A stretch of 64,000 nt of DNA, taken from assembly GCF_033473495.1 (NCBI RefSeq), contig NC_088940.1, positions 310,001 through 374,000 of the forward strand, written 5' to 3'. The notes beneath the pieces were generated by a model. The model had not been told where the DNA came from. It saw nothing but the letters and a program-made list of their open reading frames with translations, and made no database searches. The DNA comes from Cercospora beticola (lineage: Eukaryota; Ascomycota; Dothideomycetes; Mycosphaerellales; Mycosphaerellaceae). This document shows, piece by piece, positions 38,401-46,381 of this stretch (the stretch's first letter is position 1; every line of letters begins with the position of its first letter). Position numbers and translations under genes: made by a program.

Positions 38401-40857
38401 AGGTTGACGGTAGACATCTTCTACATCTCGAAAGATTACAGATCGGCTCCAGCCATCGAACACTGCGTGGTGCATCTGCACATGAAGTACGTGACCTCGT
38501 TTATCACGCCCAATGCCCAGTCTGAACAGAGGTGTTCCAAGGCCCATAGACGAGAATTCTTCCACGTTCTCATCCCACACTTTCGCAGATCGATCATGAC
38601 GAACCACGACTTGAACAAGATCACCGCTCTCGACGTGTAATATACGGCTGCGTAGCACAGCCGCGGCCCTCACGACCTTCGTCCAAGCAAGCTCGAGGGC
38701 CTCTAGGTCGACCGCTAGCGGAAGCTGGTAGGAGCAGCTCCATATGTAGCTATTCTGGTTCACAGAAGTCATCGCTATCATGCCCTGCTGCATCGGAGTG
38801 CATGGGAATATGTCTTCGATGTTTTCCGCTCCAACATCGAGCGAGGCCGCAGCAGCTCGACGTATGCTCTCGCGATCAAAGGTAGGCGGAAGCAGGCTGA
38901 ATGGCTCAATGCTTGGTAGCAGCCCTTTTTGATCTGTCGACCGTACGGTCATGGCCAGATCACGAAGGGTCGCAGCGTGAAAGACATTCGAGATCGACAT
39001 GCTCAAGTGCTGATCTCGGGCTGCAGATATCATCCAAATGGCCCTTATTGAGTCTCCCCCTAAACGCAAGAAATTATCCAGCGTGCTAATGGTCGTGGCA
39101 GGGACATGCAGAACCTTGGCCCAGATGTTGCGGAGCGTTTGTTCGATATTGTTCTGGGGTTCAACATATGCGGAACGATCAAGAATGGTCGCTTGTCTTT
39201 CCAGCAGCTGAGCCATCGTCATTGCGCTGGCTTGATCACGCAACGCACGGCGATTTGCTTTGCCTGTAGCAGCACGAGGAATCTGATCGACTGGATAGTA
39301 CAGCGTAGGGATCATGAAGCCCGGGAGACAGTGCGTCAGCTCGCGACTGAGCTCGGCCACAATGGACTTGCTTTCGGCTACTGCATGCCCCGCAAGTTCG
39401 ATGAACAGCGTAAGACAGGGAGAGTCGGTGTCAGTTGGACGAACAACATCGACAAGAGCAGAGTGTCCTGGAGGGAGTGAAGTGCGGGCATGATGCTCGA
39501 CATCGGCCATCTCAACTCTTTGACCTCTGATTTTCACCTGTGCAGTGTCTTTACGACCCACGAAAATCAGCTTCCCATCGGCATCGTATCTGGCAAGGTC
39601 TCCTGTCTTATACAGCCTGCCTCGTCTTCCAGGATGGGAAGTGCATCCGTGTAGCAGCCAGGGAGGGTCGACAACGAACGCAGCAGCAGTCAGCTCTGGG
39701 TTCGCAATGTAACCCTGGCCCACGAGCGGTCCCTCGAGAAAGAGCTCACCTACGGCACCGAGCGAGACGAGACGGGAGTTATCCGCAAGGTCAACTAGCC
39801 AAGTACATGATCCCACTCCTGCGCCAATGCTAGGACGTTCGGTGGCCCTGCTTTGGACGAGAGAGAATGTGGATTTGAAAGTGCACTCTGCTGGGCCATA
39901 CGTATTCAGCAGCCGTACACGGTGAGCCCACTGCGAGATGTTCTCGGGGTACGGAGGCTCTCCACTCAGTAGTATGGTCTCGAGTGTCGTTGGGTTCGGG
40001 TGCACTGTCCGTAGCACAGTTGGGGTGAGGTTGACTAACGTGCAACGATAGGAAGAAAGAACATGGGCCAGATTCTCCAGCATGTCCTCTTCTTTGGCAA
40101 TGCAAAGGCAACCACCAGCGCAGATAGTATGCAGAAAGTTGCTCCATGCCACATCGAACGAGTATGGAGCGAAATCTAGTACACGAGAGGCGTTGTGAAA
40201 TCCGAGGTCCTGCCCTTGGTAGTAAATAGCGCTCCTGACATTGGTGTGGCTCATGCATGCACCCTTTGGCTGTCCGGTAGTTCCTGATGTGAAGCTGATA
40301 TAGACGAAGCGCGAAGGCACAACCTCCCGGTGCAGGTATTCGGTCTCCAGCGAGTCAAGTATGTGAGTGTCCAATTCAATACCCTGGCATCGCTCAAATC
40401 CTGGCATGCCAGACCGCAGATCCGACGATGTGAGGATCAGGCGCACGTTCGTCTGTTCTAGGATATTTTTTGATCGAGATGCGGGATGACTGGCATCCAG
40501 CGTCACAGCAGTAGCTCCTGATTTGATGATACTGAGCATAGCGATCGGAGTCCATTTGCTCTTCTTCAGGTAGATGGCCACAATGTCTCCTTCGGCCACG
40601 CCACGAGATGCAAGAAGATGAGCCAATCTACCAGCTGCGGCATCGAGCTGGGAATATGTGAGATTGCCATCCCAAGCGTGGACTGCTGGAGCGTCTGGTC
40701 GCTCCTGAGCGCGCTCACGAATGAGATCGTGGATCAGGCCATCGATGGGTCGTGGCAATGAGGAGTTCCAATGCCAGATGGTCTTGAGCTCCTCGTCTGT
40801 GGCTTGTACATCTCCCGCATAGTCTGCTCGCCGCGAGTCGGAATCAACATGGTTCAT
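26401..40857 (-). CDS. Non-ribosomal peptide synthetase, A-T-C-A-T-C-C-A-T-C-A-T-C(term)
   Basis: A single uninterrupted frame of 4818 residues from the ATG at 40857. Carrier serines lie in LGGDS-like motifs at about 603, 1683, 3238 and 4324 (the last is IGGES). Condensation His motifs (HHxxxDG) lie at about 796, 1874, 2361 and 3439; the terminal domain has SHAQFDD at 4541, the variant expected of fungal releasing/cyclising C domains. Adenylation P-loops lie near 190, 1262, 2824 and 3901; A2 reads TSGTTSSAKA and lacks the usual G-x-P-K-G. All four keep the A10 lysine. C2 and C3 are adjacent, with only a ~65-residue linker and no A or T. No epimerase, methyltransferase or thioesterase is visible. 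The enzyme should join about four residues. Substrate codes did not match ones I know. It shares a 560-base divergent promoter with the 2OG dioxygenase. Confidence 0.97.
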   Translation of the reverse strand: MNHVDSDSRRADYAGDVQATDEELKTIWHWNSSLPRPIDGLIHDLIRERAQERPDAPAVHAWDGNLTYSQLDAAAGRLAHLLASRGVAEGDIVAIYLKKSKWTPIAMLSIIKSGATAVTLDASHPASRSKNILEQTNVRLILTSSDLRSGMPGFERCQGIELDTHILDSLETEYLHREVVPSRFVYISFTSGTTGQPKGACMSHTNVRSAIYYQGQDLGFHNASRVLDFAPYSFDVAWSNFLHTICAGGCLCIAKEEDMLENLAHVLSSYRCTLVNLTPTVLRTVHPNPTTLETILLSGEPPYPENISQWAHRVRLLNTYGPAECTFKSTFSLVQSRATERPSIGAGVGSCTWLVDLADNSRLVSLGAVGELFLEGPLVGQGYIANPELTAAAFVVDPPWLLHGCTSHPGRRGRLYKTGDLARYDADGKLIFVGRKDTAQVKIRGQRVEMADVEHHARTSLPPGHSALVDVVRPTDTDSPCLTLFIELAGHAVAESKSIVAELSRELTHCLPGFMIPTLYYPVDQIPRAATGKANRRALRDQASAMTMAQLLERQATILDRSAYVEPQNNIEQTLRNIWAKVLHVPATTISTLDNFLRLGGDSIRAIWMISAARDQHLSMSISNVFHAATLRDLAMTVRSTDQKGLLPSIEPFSLLPPTFDRESIRRAAAASLDVGAENIEDIFPCTPMQQGMIAMTSVNQNSYIWSCSYQLPLAVDLEALELAWTKVVRAAAVLRSRILHVESGDLVQVVVRHDRSAKVWDENVEEFSSMGLGTPLFRLGIGRDKRGHVLHVQMHHAVFDGWSRSVIFRDVEDVYRQPSAPPRLARFQPFVRFALEQIEQLRTTKYWDEQLRDCQLVCFPPVNDMKGAKEDLHVTITNLQRPPTGVTPSSIIRAALALLVAKYTNSDEVVFGATISGRQACVPDIELVAGPTFAVVPVRVNLDWDQTLRDLQMQIQEQMIEMHEYEQYGLQNIKNALGASFASDSRLFNLLLVVQQDMDQPAGNDESSLFSTTFGANSDKTLDPFNSYGMMMVATPAESELSLDVSFDTASVSRNECKRFVEQLEHLLHLFCTAEQQSCKLRTLSYASTSDVQQALAWSGATMPLPYEPVVHLIRRKIEAQSSRLAIDAHDSRLTYDDLWRLSSQLAISLRKHGVQGCMIPLCLEKSSWLAVAMLAVLRAGATAVPVSFSIPADRARHIAKTCNSTVAISSRQVVTSCSFAGAHKVLLVEDLLDEANEVDENELVLADFQYAHSSPAVVVFTSGTTSSAKAVLWSHLTLSSNVQAAIELFGLNNDSRILQFAAYDFDVSIVEIFAALCAGGSVCVPRQSELSDRLSHAIDSAQANWVCLTPSVASFLDPAQLPALQTIVLAGEKVTPTCARNWIDAGLRVIVWYGPAEASVATCGVLGKHDWPTGLIGRSKYARTWVVDVHDSWKLAPIGTVGELCIEGPIVADGYIDSNADDSAFSKLTAVEQITADRSDVWSSCYRTGDYVKFDDKGSLVYVGRGTDTWVKIHGRRIQLSDVEEAARTFFAGRPDARIVADVASFADTNSANLVLFVCSNGQRGDQHELSLDSTRDTHLFPLLRRHLASLLPEYMIPTYFIPVDTIPLARTGKVDRRRLHRFANKLRREELLILADAGAIDEQSLSHLEKLIAEIWAPVLGIDLARIRRDDHFFRLGGDSVAAMRLVALADRRNVRISTAQVFKHPILCDMAARAITSDHRTFEVVPTFSLLDTKDIATAISAAARLCNVAPARVMNMYPCTALQQGLLALTARNPGQYVSRSVLQLQDDIDSLRFQRAWLETVEDFCILRTRIVDLPGAGLVQVVLQNLPMQHGSDVEKYLQADERQHMSLGDDLCRAALIDRSFVLTIHHSIYDGTFLSMLLSKLEAKYFSRAGQSTMSFEVFVRHTLRVPVDDSKEFWRRRFATIECQPFPQLPPEINEPRANRECARDIAVRWPREGSTPSIVIQSAWTVLAARFSMTDAVCFGTVLSGRQVDLPGVENCAGPTVCTVPIPVSVDWKESIAALQIRLRQQDLDALPHQQYGIHNIASSASKSNPQDLFQTLLVVHPASTGKTLQSDNPIFKARSFGATLATLGTDPFNAHALMVSCWLSTDGIRLVVSFDDRVLTESQVQMIMHTFDRTLQDMCERPERDLGEVAAVSAEELHSFWSQQPEAQEYYHGGSIKIKTVARVQYDPVKTRERQDDTFGNSSTPQQPDRLREQAASLCGLDVDNIEDLYPCTPLQESLVALSERRPGDYVGNDTLQLAPSVDLLRFRAAWEAVVQAIPILRTRITHIPGEGLVQIVGRDAAPWSTASTLSEFAREVQQTPIFVGASLARYGLVTDQDKSNWIFALTIHHAAYDGITNTLIREALGAFYDQQALPLLLPFRRFVNDTMSRDPDAERDFWSAQFEGLDVQHFPSFSHNQMPRPDSLLTQSVEGLTWGKGDILPSTIVRAAWALVCSRYSSSHDVVFGTIVSGRQAPLDGIDRVCGPTIAALPVRILARPGTEVGAFLQAVQSQALEMIPFEQTGIARISSISEYAREACDYRSMLVIQPEQNMQMAESTLFIAQDSDHQSLDSYHRFNSHALMAICTLGKQRLSFQLSTDSGIIDEDTTSLLAGHFSQAVRELCEASTSARLSELSMTTEQELDQIWRWNELIESSADTCVHEMISRVAQSTPNAIAISAWDGDLTYEQLDRLSTSIAQRILKFKITDNQIVPICFAKSMWTTVAFLAVAKAGHAVFILEPNSPETRLRNIMVQIKPELIITSSSNEPLCSKFCEQVLCVDSALESVSCHDLNDNPDLQLPHVTLQDTMYIIFTSGSTGEPKGCMISHGNMSNAVALQKSCHRIGGTSRVYDFSAYSFDAHHWCLTHTLCAGGTLCVPSETEKQDRLLESLQSYRVTDLLVTPATARMIDPASVPTLRNAIIVGDRMHSEELTPWAASTNLTYAYGPSETTCWATSWKVPCSVPRSIMIGKGNGQVTWIVDPDNFDRLSPIGTVGELCLEGPLVGQGYFGNDGSTRASFVDSPLWLTRGCESAQGRQGRVYRTGDLVKYNPADCNIIFVGRRDNQVKLHGRRLELGEIEQHLVNGLARRTTPPLLAAELVTPAALARPVLVVFLQVQELNWETLQGQLEELRSELGERFPSYMIPSTFVPLSAMPLNSSGKVNRRKLREIGSDLDVAQLAASSTQSIASPPATDRERKLQNMWSQTLHISLETIGQDSNYFRVGGDSISAMQLMTTARRQGFSLAVSQILTRPCLKDMADAMEPLDVGAQAPSIEPFSLLNHPRKRDEIRREISRQCSVSIDSVEDGYPCTAVQKSLLAVTSKRPGDYIARIPIELADEVDLSQLQEAWEQVSNVAAPILRNRVVAIEDEGFVQAQLRLPLEWSEHESVESFLECDNNQSMGLGTSLTRLAIVKDAKASRILCILIQHHAIYDGVSIALLLDKVSSAYKRTDKYTTPAPFQRFIQHVLGISKEKSRDYWRKQFSGCKATSYPDLPHEGYQPQANSTVSASIAGLTWPKQNVTPAIVVRAAWAILSGCYTDSEDVVFGVLSTGRHAPVDGIENIIAPLIAALPVRVPLEPTTTVHKLLSAMQNQSIEMTPYEQTDLSDIQSSSEDAASGAKFNALLVIQHSDQAAGLTCTNGPFQHVSHSLHDGDLNHFNPHAAMIMLQLNRSGDLRIEVNFDAKVIGSAQAELLLAHFERILRQICASSPVDMVKDISALSERDIETLWKWNAEPPAATPACVHDLIASTASTYPDSQALCAWDGELTYHELDTLSNKLAKQLLHCGVAPGSVVPLCFEKSMWQPVAALGAMKAGAACVSIDCTQPEGRLRSIIARIEPKFILSSNANQAMADRLYTATVLVVGQDLRELQPLSDISLPRVSSHDMLYVVFTSGSTGVPKGVVTTHQNFASAATHQRKRLKVSHGTRVFDFVSYSFDVAWSNLLNTLICGGCLCIPSESDRKNDIPGAFNRLKANYSYFTPTVARSLNPLALPELRILAMGGEPIPATEISRWRQVESVVGIYGPAECAQALCFIDLTRESPSKHVGRSFGARTWLVEPGRVDRLAPIGAVGELVIEGPAVAMGYWNDEETTNASFLACPAWLAERNGNASRVYKTGDLLRYNAEDGTLIFVGRKDQMVKLRGQRIELSEVEHHVQKLLRAHTALCKSVAAEIITPCNSKAPILAVFLALADQDVASHDRLDRTLRLTRALEEVEEDLVEVLPQYMIPGAYIVLDEMPMTTTDKIDRRALRQIGGQRRLEDLASMQLHGGKSSQKSPSTDMERRIQQLWSQILGIEASSIKSQSSFLRIGGESISAMRLVAAARQAGISFTVADIFRNPRLSQLAQVAEEIQVEPELKAASFSPRKPFSLLPTSASNGHMEFLYDVVEPLLGGGVDVDDIQDVLPASDFQALAAREALQTPPGRLPHFLLDLPRDIDVARLRWACKRLTEHFGILRTVFIELEGRVWQVQLSNLRMRFEVTKAENEDINAKVQKVCERDLKRRKTWGETLVAFMVVTSPLQQQKFIFRMSHAQFDDHSCASMFQALTAFYLGESMPAPRTGFGDLISFREHNKTASLEYWRNRLYGASAQFHAEKTNQDHVVLAPGDPLSFQISIPLPPLKACRGIPLATIFHAACAIVLEQQYKSQDVIFGRLVIGRALLPAELQETVGPCLVEQPIRYRVQSGDDLWSVAQGLQRQFIEDASHEAAGMVEIIRQATSWPAECCDFGWRTAFQQGDGGVLPFLGQAGVRITAFERPHPPRCRPEIYATPGSDKLELSFEGNRVTHNEEEVRSIVEQVAKLLATCVA

Positions 40858-41419
40858 GTCTGCAACGCAATGTGTGTTATGCAGTCGCTTGCAAGATGGA
40901 TTTGGAACTCCCACTCAACGATCTGAGCCAAATGCGACTCGTGGATTAATCGCATCTGCGTAGCCGACGAAGGATGATATCTCTACCTTGGCAGGCAAGC
41001 ATGCTGTTCCACTTGCTGCAATGAGCCCGGCGTTTCGGTAGCGTCCAGCGATAACACCGGCAAACGCATGGAGTCTAGCAGCGAAAGCTGAATGTCTCGG
41101 ACGACATTTGTCTCGACAGGCTTCAATCCCAACAGTTTTCCAGTTGCCCGGGGCTCGTCTTGCATCTAGGGCAGCTCGTGACACTTAGTACAGTCAACAG
41201 CTCGGGATCCATCGTGTCTGCAGCTACTGCTAGTCGCGACCTAATATAGTGCGGCCGACTCCGCCGGACTTTCAGCTGTCGGACTTGTTGCCGAACTTGG
41301 ACCGACTGTGCCAATGCATCAATATAGAATGTTCAAGCTCTGGCCTCGCGCCAACGTCTTGATCGAGTTGTCGTCATTTGGACAGACGTACATCGAAGTG
41401 GAAACTCCCAATCGAAAGC
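40858..41419. promoter_or_regulatory. Divergent promoter, NRPS / 2OG dioxygenase, with CGG motifs
   Basis: The two start codons (40857 minus, 41420 plus) face away from each other across 562 bases. Between 41251 and 41300 there is a dense group of CGG/CCG triplets: CGGCCG at 41252, CCGCCGG at 41261 and CGG-N8-CCG at 41280-41293. Such inverted CGG triplets are typical sites for Zn(2)Cys(6) regulators. No such regulator gene is seen in the window, so it would be encoded elsewhere. Confidence 0.5.
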
Positions 41420-42457
41420 ATGAGCGACAAGGTGCCCCCACAGCTGGATTTCCGGTTATACACTACGGGCAGCAGCCAAGAACGAGAACGATTCTGTCAG
41501 GAGCTTCAGACCGCACTGCAGCGCTGGGGTTTTGTTAGTCTATTCAACTATGGTATCTCACCGCATGAGATACACGAAGTCTTCGACTACAGCCGCCGAT
41601 TCTTCTCTTTGACAGAAGCGGAGAAACTTACAGCACCTCATCCTCCCGTGCCAAATCCGCACCGAGGATACAGCTTTGTTGGCCAGGAGTTCACATCTGG
41701 TCTCAGTCGTACACGGGAATTGGAGGCGCGTCAAGGTCGCCGCTTGAAAGATTTGAAAGAGACCTTTGATTGGGGCTCGATCCACGATTCACTCTACCCA
41801 AGTGTGTGGCCAGACGCAAATCTGGTGCCAGGGTTTCGCGAGGTGTTGGAGAGGCACTTCGCGCAAGCACATGAACTCCATCTGAGTGTTCTACGCGCTC
41901 TTGCCGAGTGTATCGACGCTCCACCGGAAACATTCCTGGGAGCGCATCAGCATAATGACAGCGAAGCGCGACTCGCTCACTATCCTCCCGTCGCTGCCGG
42001 TGATCTCGGTGGTGCGAACGGAACCAGCAGGATCTGTGAGCACACCGATTCGGGCTCTGTGACTCTTCTCTGGCAGGACGATGTGGGTGGTCTGGAGATT
42101 GAGGACCCTGTCACGCGGCAATTCATTGCAGTGTCGAACCCGGCACCAGCTGTGCTTGTCAATCTCGGAGACGCGATGGAACGTTGGAGCAATGGACTCT
42201 TGCCCGCGGCATATCATCGCGTGGGGAAGCCATCTCCTGTCGACGCTTCCACGGGAGAGATCCCAGAGCGCTTCTCGGTCATGTATTTTGGCAAGCCTGA
42301 TCGGGACGCCGGTCTAGCGCCACTATCGCCATTCGTAAGCGCCAGCCGACCTGCCAGATTTGCTCCGGTGACTGGGGACGAACTGAATCAGGGAACTTTG
42401 CTTCGCACATACGAGCCGAATCATCAAGGAAGCGATGGAAGCGAAGAGTCGGGATGA
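41420..42457 (+). CDS. 2-oxoglutarate/Fe(II) dioxygenase, DIOX_N type (345 aa)
   Basis: This intronless enzyme belongs to the isopenicillin-N-synthase-like dioxygenases that hydroxylate, desaturate or cyclise small molecules. The N-terminal DIOX_N region includes WGFVSLFNYGI and GYSFVGQE. Iron ligands are seen as H208-x-D210 (CEHTDSGSVTLL) and H266 (AYHRV); R284-x-S286 (ERFSVMYF) binds 2-oxoglutarate. The start at 41420 is the first ATG in frame; upstream codons in the same frame have no ATG near. It is divergent from the NRPS, which strongly suggests that it tailors the peptide or one of its building blocks. Confidence 0.93.
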   Translation: MSDKVPPQLDFRLYTTGSSQERERFCQELQTALQRWGFVSLFNYGISPHEIHEVFDYSRRFFSLTEAEKLTAPHPPVPNPHRGYSFVGQEFTSGLSRTRELEARQGRRLKDLKETFDWGSIHDSLYPSVWPDANLVPGFREVLERHFAQAHELHLSVLRALAECIDAPPETFLGAHQHNDSEARLAHYPPVAAGDLGGANGTSRICEHTDSGSVTLLWQDDVGGLEIEDPVTRQFIAVSNPAPAVLVNLGDAMERWSNGLLPAAYHRVGKPSPVDASTGEIPERFSVMYFGKPDRDAGLAPLSPFVSASRPARFAPVTGDELNQGTLLRTYEPNHQGSDGSEESG

Positions 42458-42770
42458 GACTGAATGGTACAATAGGATGCGCAGACACTAAAAGCTTCCG
42501 CTGCAAATGAAGAAGCAGTCGCCAAGCCAATCTGGGCGTTGCGTGCACGTTCCTCTTTCAACGCCTCACGTGGCAACGCCCCTGTCAAACTCGGCATACA
42601 TGGGAGCCCTTGTCACCGCGCACCATCCAGGGCTCCTGGTAGTATGTCTTTGCTTAGTGGTCTTCTAGTCTGAGTCTTGCCAGGCACGGCTCAGCACTCT
42701 TGTGCGAGCTGTTTGCCCAGATGTATGTCGTGTAAAACTCGTGATCGTTTTGGCGAGACTCGAAAGCAAC
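42458..42770. other. Intergenic, 2OG dioxygenase to POT transporter
   Basis: A 313-base gap between two plus-strand genes. It should contain the terminator of the first and promoter of the second. Nothing else is seen. Confidence 0.4.
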
Positions 42771-44607
42771 ATGGCGGACGCAACGATTGCTGCAACATCA
42801 GCCAATGAGATCTCTCGCAATGATTCGGAAGCTACTACACAGCAATCGATCGAGGCCACGCACAACGATGATCTACCCCGGCGAGCGGATCGTCTTACGC
42901 TGCCAATCGTCCTGGTTCTTGTCGTTGGCGGCCTTGAAAGGGCAGCATTCTACGCGGTTTCGACTCCATGGCGTGAGTATATCTTTGATTGATCTGCGGT
43001 CGTCGTCTAATGTGCACAGAGAACTACATGCAGAATCACGCTGATTCTCGTTCTCCTCCCGGAGCTCTAGGCCTTGGACAGTCTACAGCTACGGCGGTCA
43101 GCAACGCGTACATGGTCTTCTCCTCTTTGACACCTGTCCCGTTCGCGATTGTTGCAGATCTGTGGTTAGGCAGGTATTACACTTTGCTGTTAAGTTTGAG
43201 GTACGAACAGTGTTAATGGTGCCAATAACTCCGTTAACAGACAACAGCCTCATCGCTGTCGGATGCGCTGTGCAGCTAGTGAGTTCTATCCCTGCTTTCG
43301 TCCAGAGCGTAGGATTGCCTGGCCTCGGGGTGACCATGATCCTCATAGGACTTGGGACAGGAGGTGTCAAGGCGACATTTCCTCCCTTCCTGGCGGAGCA
43401 ACACCAGAGTGAAGAACTGCGATGCGCACAGCAAGCGAATGGGAAAAAAGTGGTAATTGACTCTCGTCTTACTTTGCAGCTTATCTACAATGTTTACTAT
43501 GCGTGCGCTTGATCCACACGTGTCGATCGTGAAGTATTGCTAAGAGGTGGCAGGGTCATCAATCTGGCTTGCCTTTCTGTCGTGCCAACAACCCTTCTTG
43601 AGAAGAAAAGGGGCTTCTGGGCGGCCTACACTCTCGCCACAGCATGTAGCTTAGTGGCCGTTGTCTTCCTCATTGGGGCTTCGTTCCGTTTGGGTATGTT
43701 ATGCAGGATACCTGACATATCTGTCAGCTAATAGTCTCCAGTGAAAGTGACTCCTGGCGAGAACATCTTGGTTCCTGCGGCCAGGGTTCTATCTTGTGCC
43801 ATACGGAACGGCTTCAATCTCGAGAAGGCAAAGAGCCCATACCAGCTAGCCCGGCACAACAAGACTCCTTTGTACGACGATTCATTCGTTGACGAGGTCA
43901 AGGCGACAGTACACACGTGCCGAGTGCTGTAAGATTGCATACTGAGAGTGCTATAGCGTACTCTGACCTGTCTCAGACTTTCGTTTGCCATCTTCTACCT
44001 CTGCGCCAACCAGATGAACAACAATCTTGTATCTCAGGCCGGGCAGATGCAGCTCTCTGGTGTCCCAAACGATATGATTCCGGTCTTTGCGTCCATAGCC
44101 TGTGTGCTGCTCGCCCCAGTCTTGCAAGTTCTATGGAGTTTTCTCGCCCGTCACAAGATCACTTTCAGCGCTATCTCGCTGATCGAGGTGTCATTTGTCC
44201 TCTGCGCCGTCGCAATTGCCCTGGCCGCCGTGACTCAGCATCTAATCTACACATCTCCGCCATGCTACGATCGACCAAGAACATGCGAGCCGGGCGGGAA
44301 GCCGAATCGTATTAGTGTCTGGGTGCAGATACCTACCTACGTCGTCGCAGCACTGGCAGAGACCATAGGATTTGTCACAGCCAGTGAGTACGCGTATCGG
44401 CACTCGCCAAAGAACGCAAGGAGCATGATTCAAGCATTCTCGCAGCTAGCGGCCGCTCTGGGTAGCATGCTTGGTCTGGCAACCAGTCCCGCAGCACAAG
44501 ATCCTTGGCTCGTCTTTTACTACGCAGCATTGGCAGGAGGCATGGTTCTGGCAGCTGTTATCTTTTGGTGGTTCTTTCGTAAGGACAGGCAGGAACAGAG
44601 CCCGTAG
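42771..44607 (+). CDS. POT/PTR2-family peptide transporter (531 aa)
   Basis: Six exons: 42771-42972, 43020-43200, 43248-43502, 43554-43693, 43742-43928 and 43977-44607. All phases agree and the sum is 532 codons. Family features are the start region LVLVVGGLERAAFYAV (the ERxxYY-like segment is here ERAAFYA), the helix 4-5 block LIGLGTGGVKATFPPFLAEQ, NGKKVVIDSRLTLQLIYNVYYA, and FAIFYLCANQMNNNLVSQAGQM in the C half. POT proteins take up di- and tripeptides with protons. In a peptide cluster it could import or export a short product or intermediate. Note the relaxed ERxxFYA instead of ExxERFxYY. The boundary of the 43201-43247 intron has alternatives. Confidence 0.88.
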
Positions 44608-45244
44608 ACTACTAAGATGCGAGAAAGCTGCTTCTTGCGAAAGATTGGACGCCTATCTGTGCTTAGTAGACTTGCGAGGTGTAGCCGTGGAAGATCTCAG
44701 CAGGCCATGGAATCTCTCGCTATTGTACGTGTTGCGAGGCCTGGTGGTCGTTACTCGGATGTACGTCTTCCGATTCCGCGACGGCAGCTGATAAGTTGAC
44801 TTCTGCGAAAGTTTGCCGGCGTCTCGAATCCTTCTGAATACTGAGCTCCATGTAACGTTGGACTGCAACGTTGTTCTAGAAGTGCTAGAAGCATTGCGAA
44901 AGACAGGTGTCTGTACTTGCAGTTGCCTGAGGTATGATAGGAAGAGGGACGGCATTACACGCCTTTCTCCGCCAGATAGGAAAGTTGCTGCAAGGTCTCC
45001 CTAGCTAGAAAGATGGCCTTGGCCGCCGACGGACATTCAATAACACAGCAGGGGCCTGTTGACACCATCTCACCGACTAGGACAAGGCTTCGAGTGCCGA
45101 ACTAGGGCTGCAAAACCTCAGCATCTCATTCGCTGGCACTTGCAAGATAACGTGAATGGCAGACAGTAGCTCGCTATTCTGCGAAAGTTCTATACGAATT
45201 TGTCTCGGTACCTTCATTCAACCGCAGCTGTAAGCTCTTTCTAC
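44608..45244. other. Intergenic between convergent genes
   Basis: The POT gene and the TauD-like gene converge here. No domain-bearing frame or repeat is visible in the 637 bases. Confidence 0.4.
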
Positions 45245-46381
45245 TTACACCTGCGCAGCGAGGTCTTCAGCTCTCGACTTGCTATTAGGATCAAAGTACG
45301 GTTCTTCACCGATACCGACCGCACGATTCCCATAGCGCTCACCCAACCCCTCGTAATCAAATGTTGGAGTGTGGAACGTTGATCTGTCAAGGGATCGGTA
45401 AGTGAACATAAGCTAGTAGACTCCGGCAGACTCACCTGTTATCCCAGATAGCAATATCGTTTGGATTCTTCCATTTGAAACGCACGGTCAGGTCATGATT
45501 CTCGGTAATCATCCGCATAAATTTCGCCAGCAATTCCTGAGATTCTAGCGACGTGAGTTCGTTGACTCTCGTGGGGAATGGACCTATTGAGAAGATGCTC
45601 TTCCATCCTGTCACCGGATTCGTACGAACGACTGGGTGGACAGAGCTCATCGCGGTGTTCAGTGGGTGGCCTCGTGCATCGCGGTGAATCTTGACGTTCT
45701 CTGGATCTGCGGCCGCCATCTTGTTGTATCCTTCTCCACTGAAAGTTGTAGTCAAGGTCTCAAAGAACTTCTGATATGCTGGTGAGAACCGATCGTAAAT
45801 CTCATAACCGGAAGCCCAGAGCGTGTCTCCGCCATTCGAAGGAAGCTGAGTTACTCGCAAAGAGGTGTAATCTGGAGGAACACGCTCGAATTGAACGTCC
45901 GAGTGCCACTCAGCGGCACGATACTGCCACTTGTCCTTCCTGTCTAAGTGTTTCAGGAACTCGTCCCTCTGCACCGAGCTGATATGAGAGATTTGCGGAT
46001 CGCCTTGGCCTAGATCGGAGGTGTCGTTAAGCACCGGATGGATGTGGAGGCTGGAGTCTTTTGGCTTCCCGACTGCTTCTCCTAAGCGCTGGATAAAGTC
46101 TTTCTGAAGCTTATTTGTGAGATTGTCTTGTTTGCGAAAGAACACGACTCCTCTGGCGGAAACTGCCAGGTGTTAGTAAGTCACCGCAGCACACAAGACT
46201 CGCACCTACTCGCATATGCCAGGTCACGGAGTCTTTTGTTAGCATCTTGTGCGTTCAAGATGTCCTCTACGATATTGACATTAACGTATTCTCGTCCGAT
46301 TGCAGGCGTAACATCGTCAAACGTGATAGCATCGAGAGCGCCGCAGGGCTCAACCGGTGTCTGGAAAGCTGCTGGCGCCAT
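45245..46381 (-). CDS. TauD/TfdA-family 2OG-Fe(II) dioxygenase (345 aa)
   Basis: Three exons (46381-46210, 46162-45436, 45383-45245) sum to 346 codons. The family oxidises sulfonates such as taurine, but in fungal clusters members act on many substrates. Iron ligands are H144-x-D146 (EWHSDV) and H304 (STFHTPTFDY); GGDTLWAS and GWKSIFSIGPF are also typical. The C-terminal exon ends FDPNSKSRAED, as in fungal sulfonate dioxygenases. An in-frame ATG at 46441 would add 20 residues. It lies at the right rim of the second biosynthetic block, next to RIP-like DNA. It may be a tailoring enzyme or an ordinary sulfur-scavenging gene; location cannot settle this. Confidence 0.9.
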
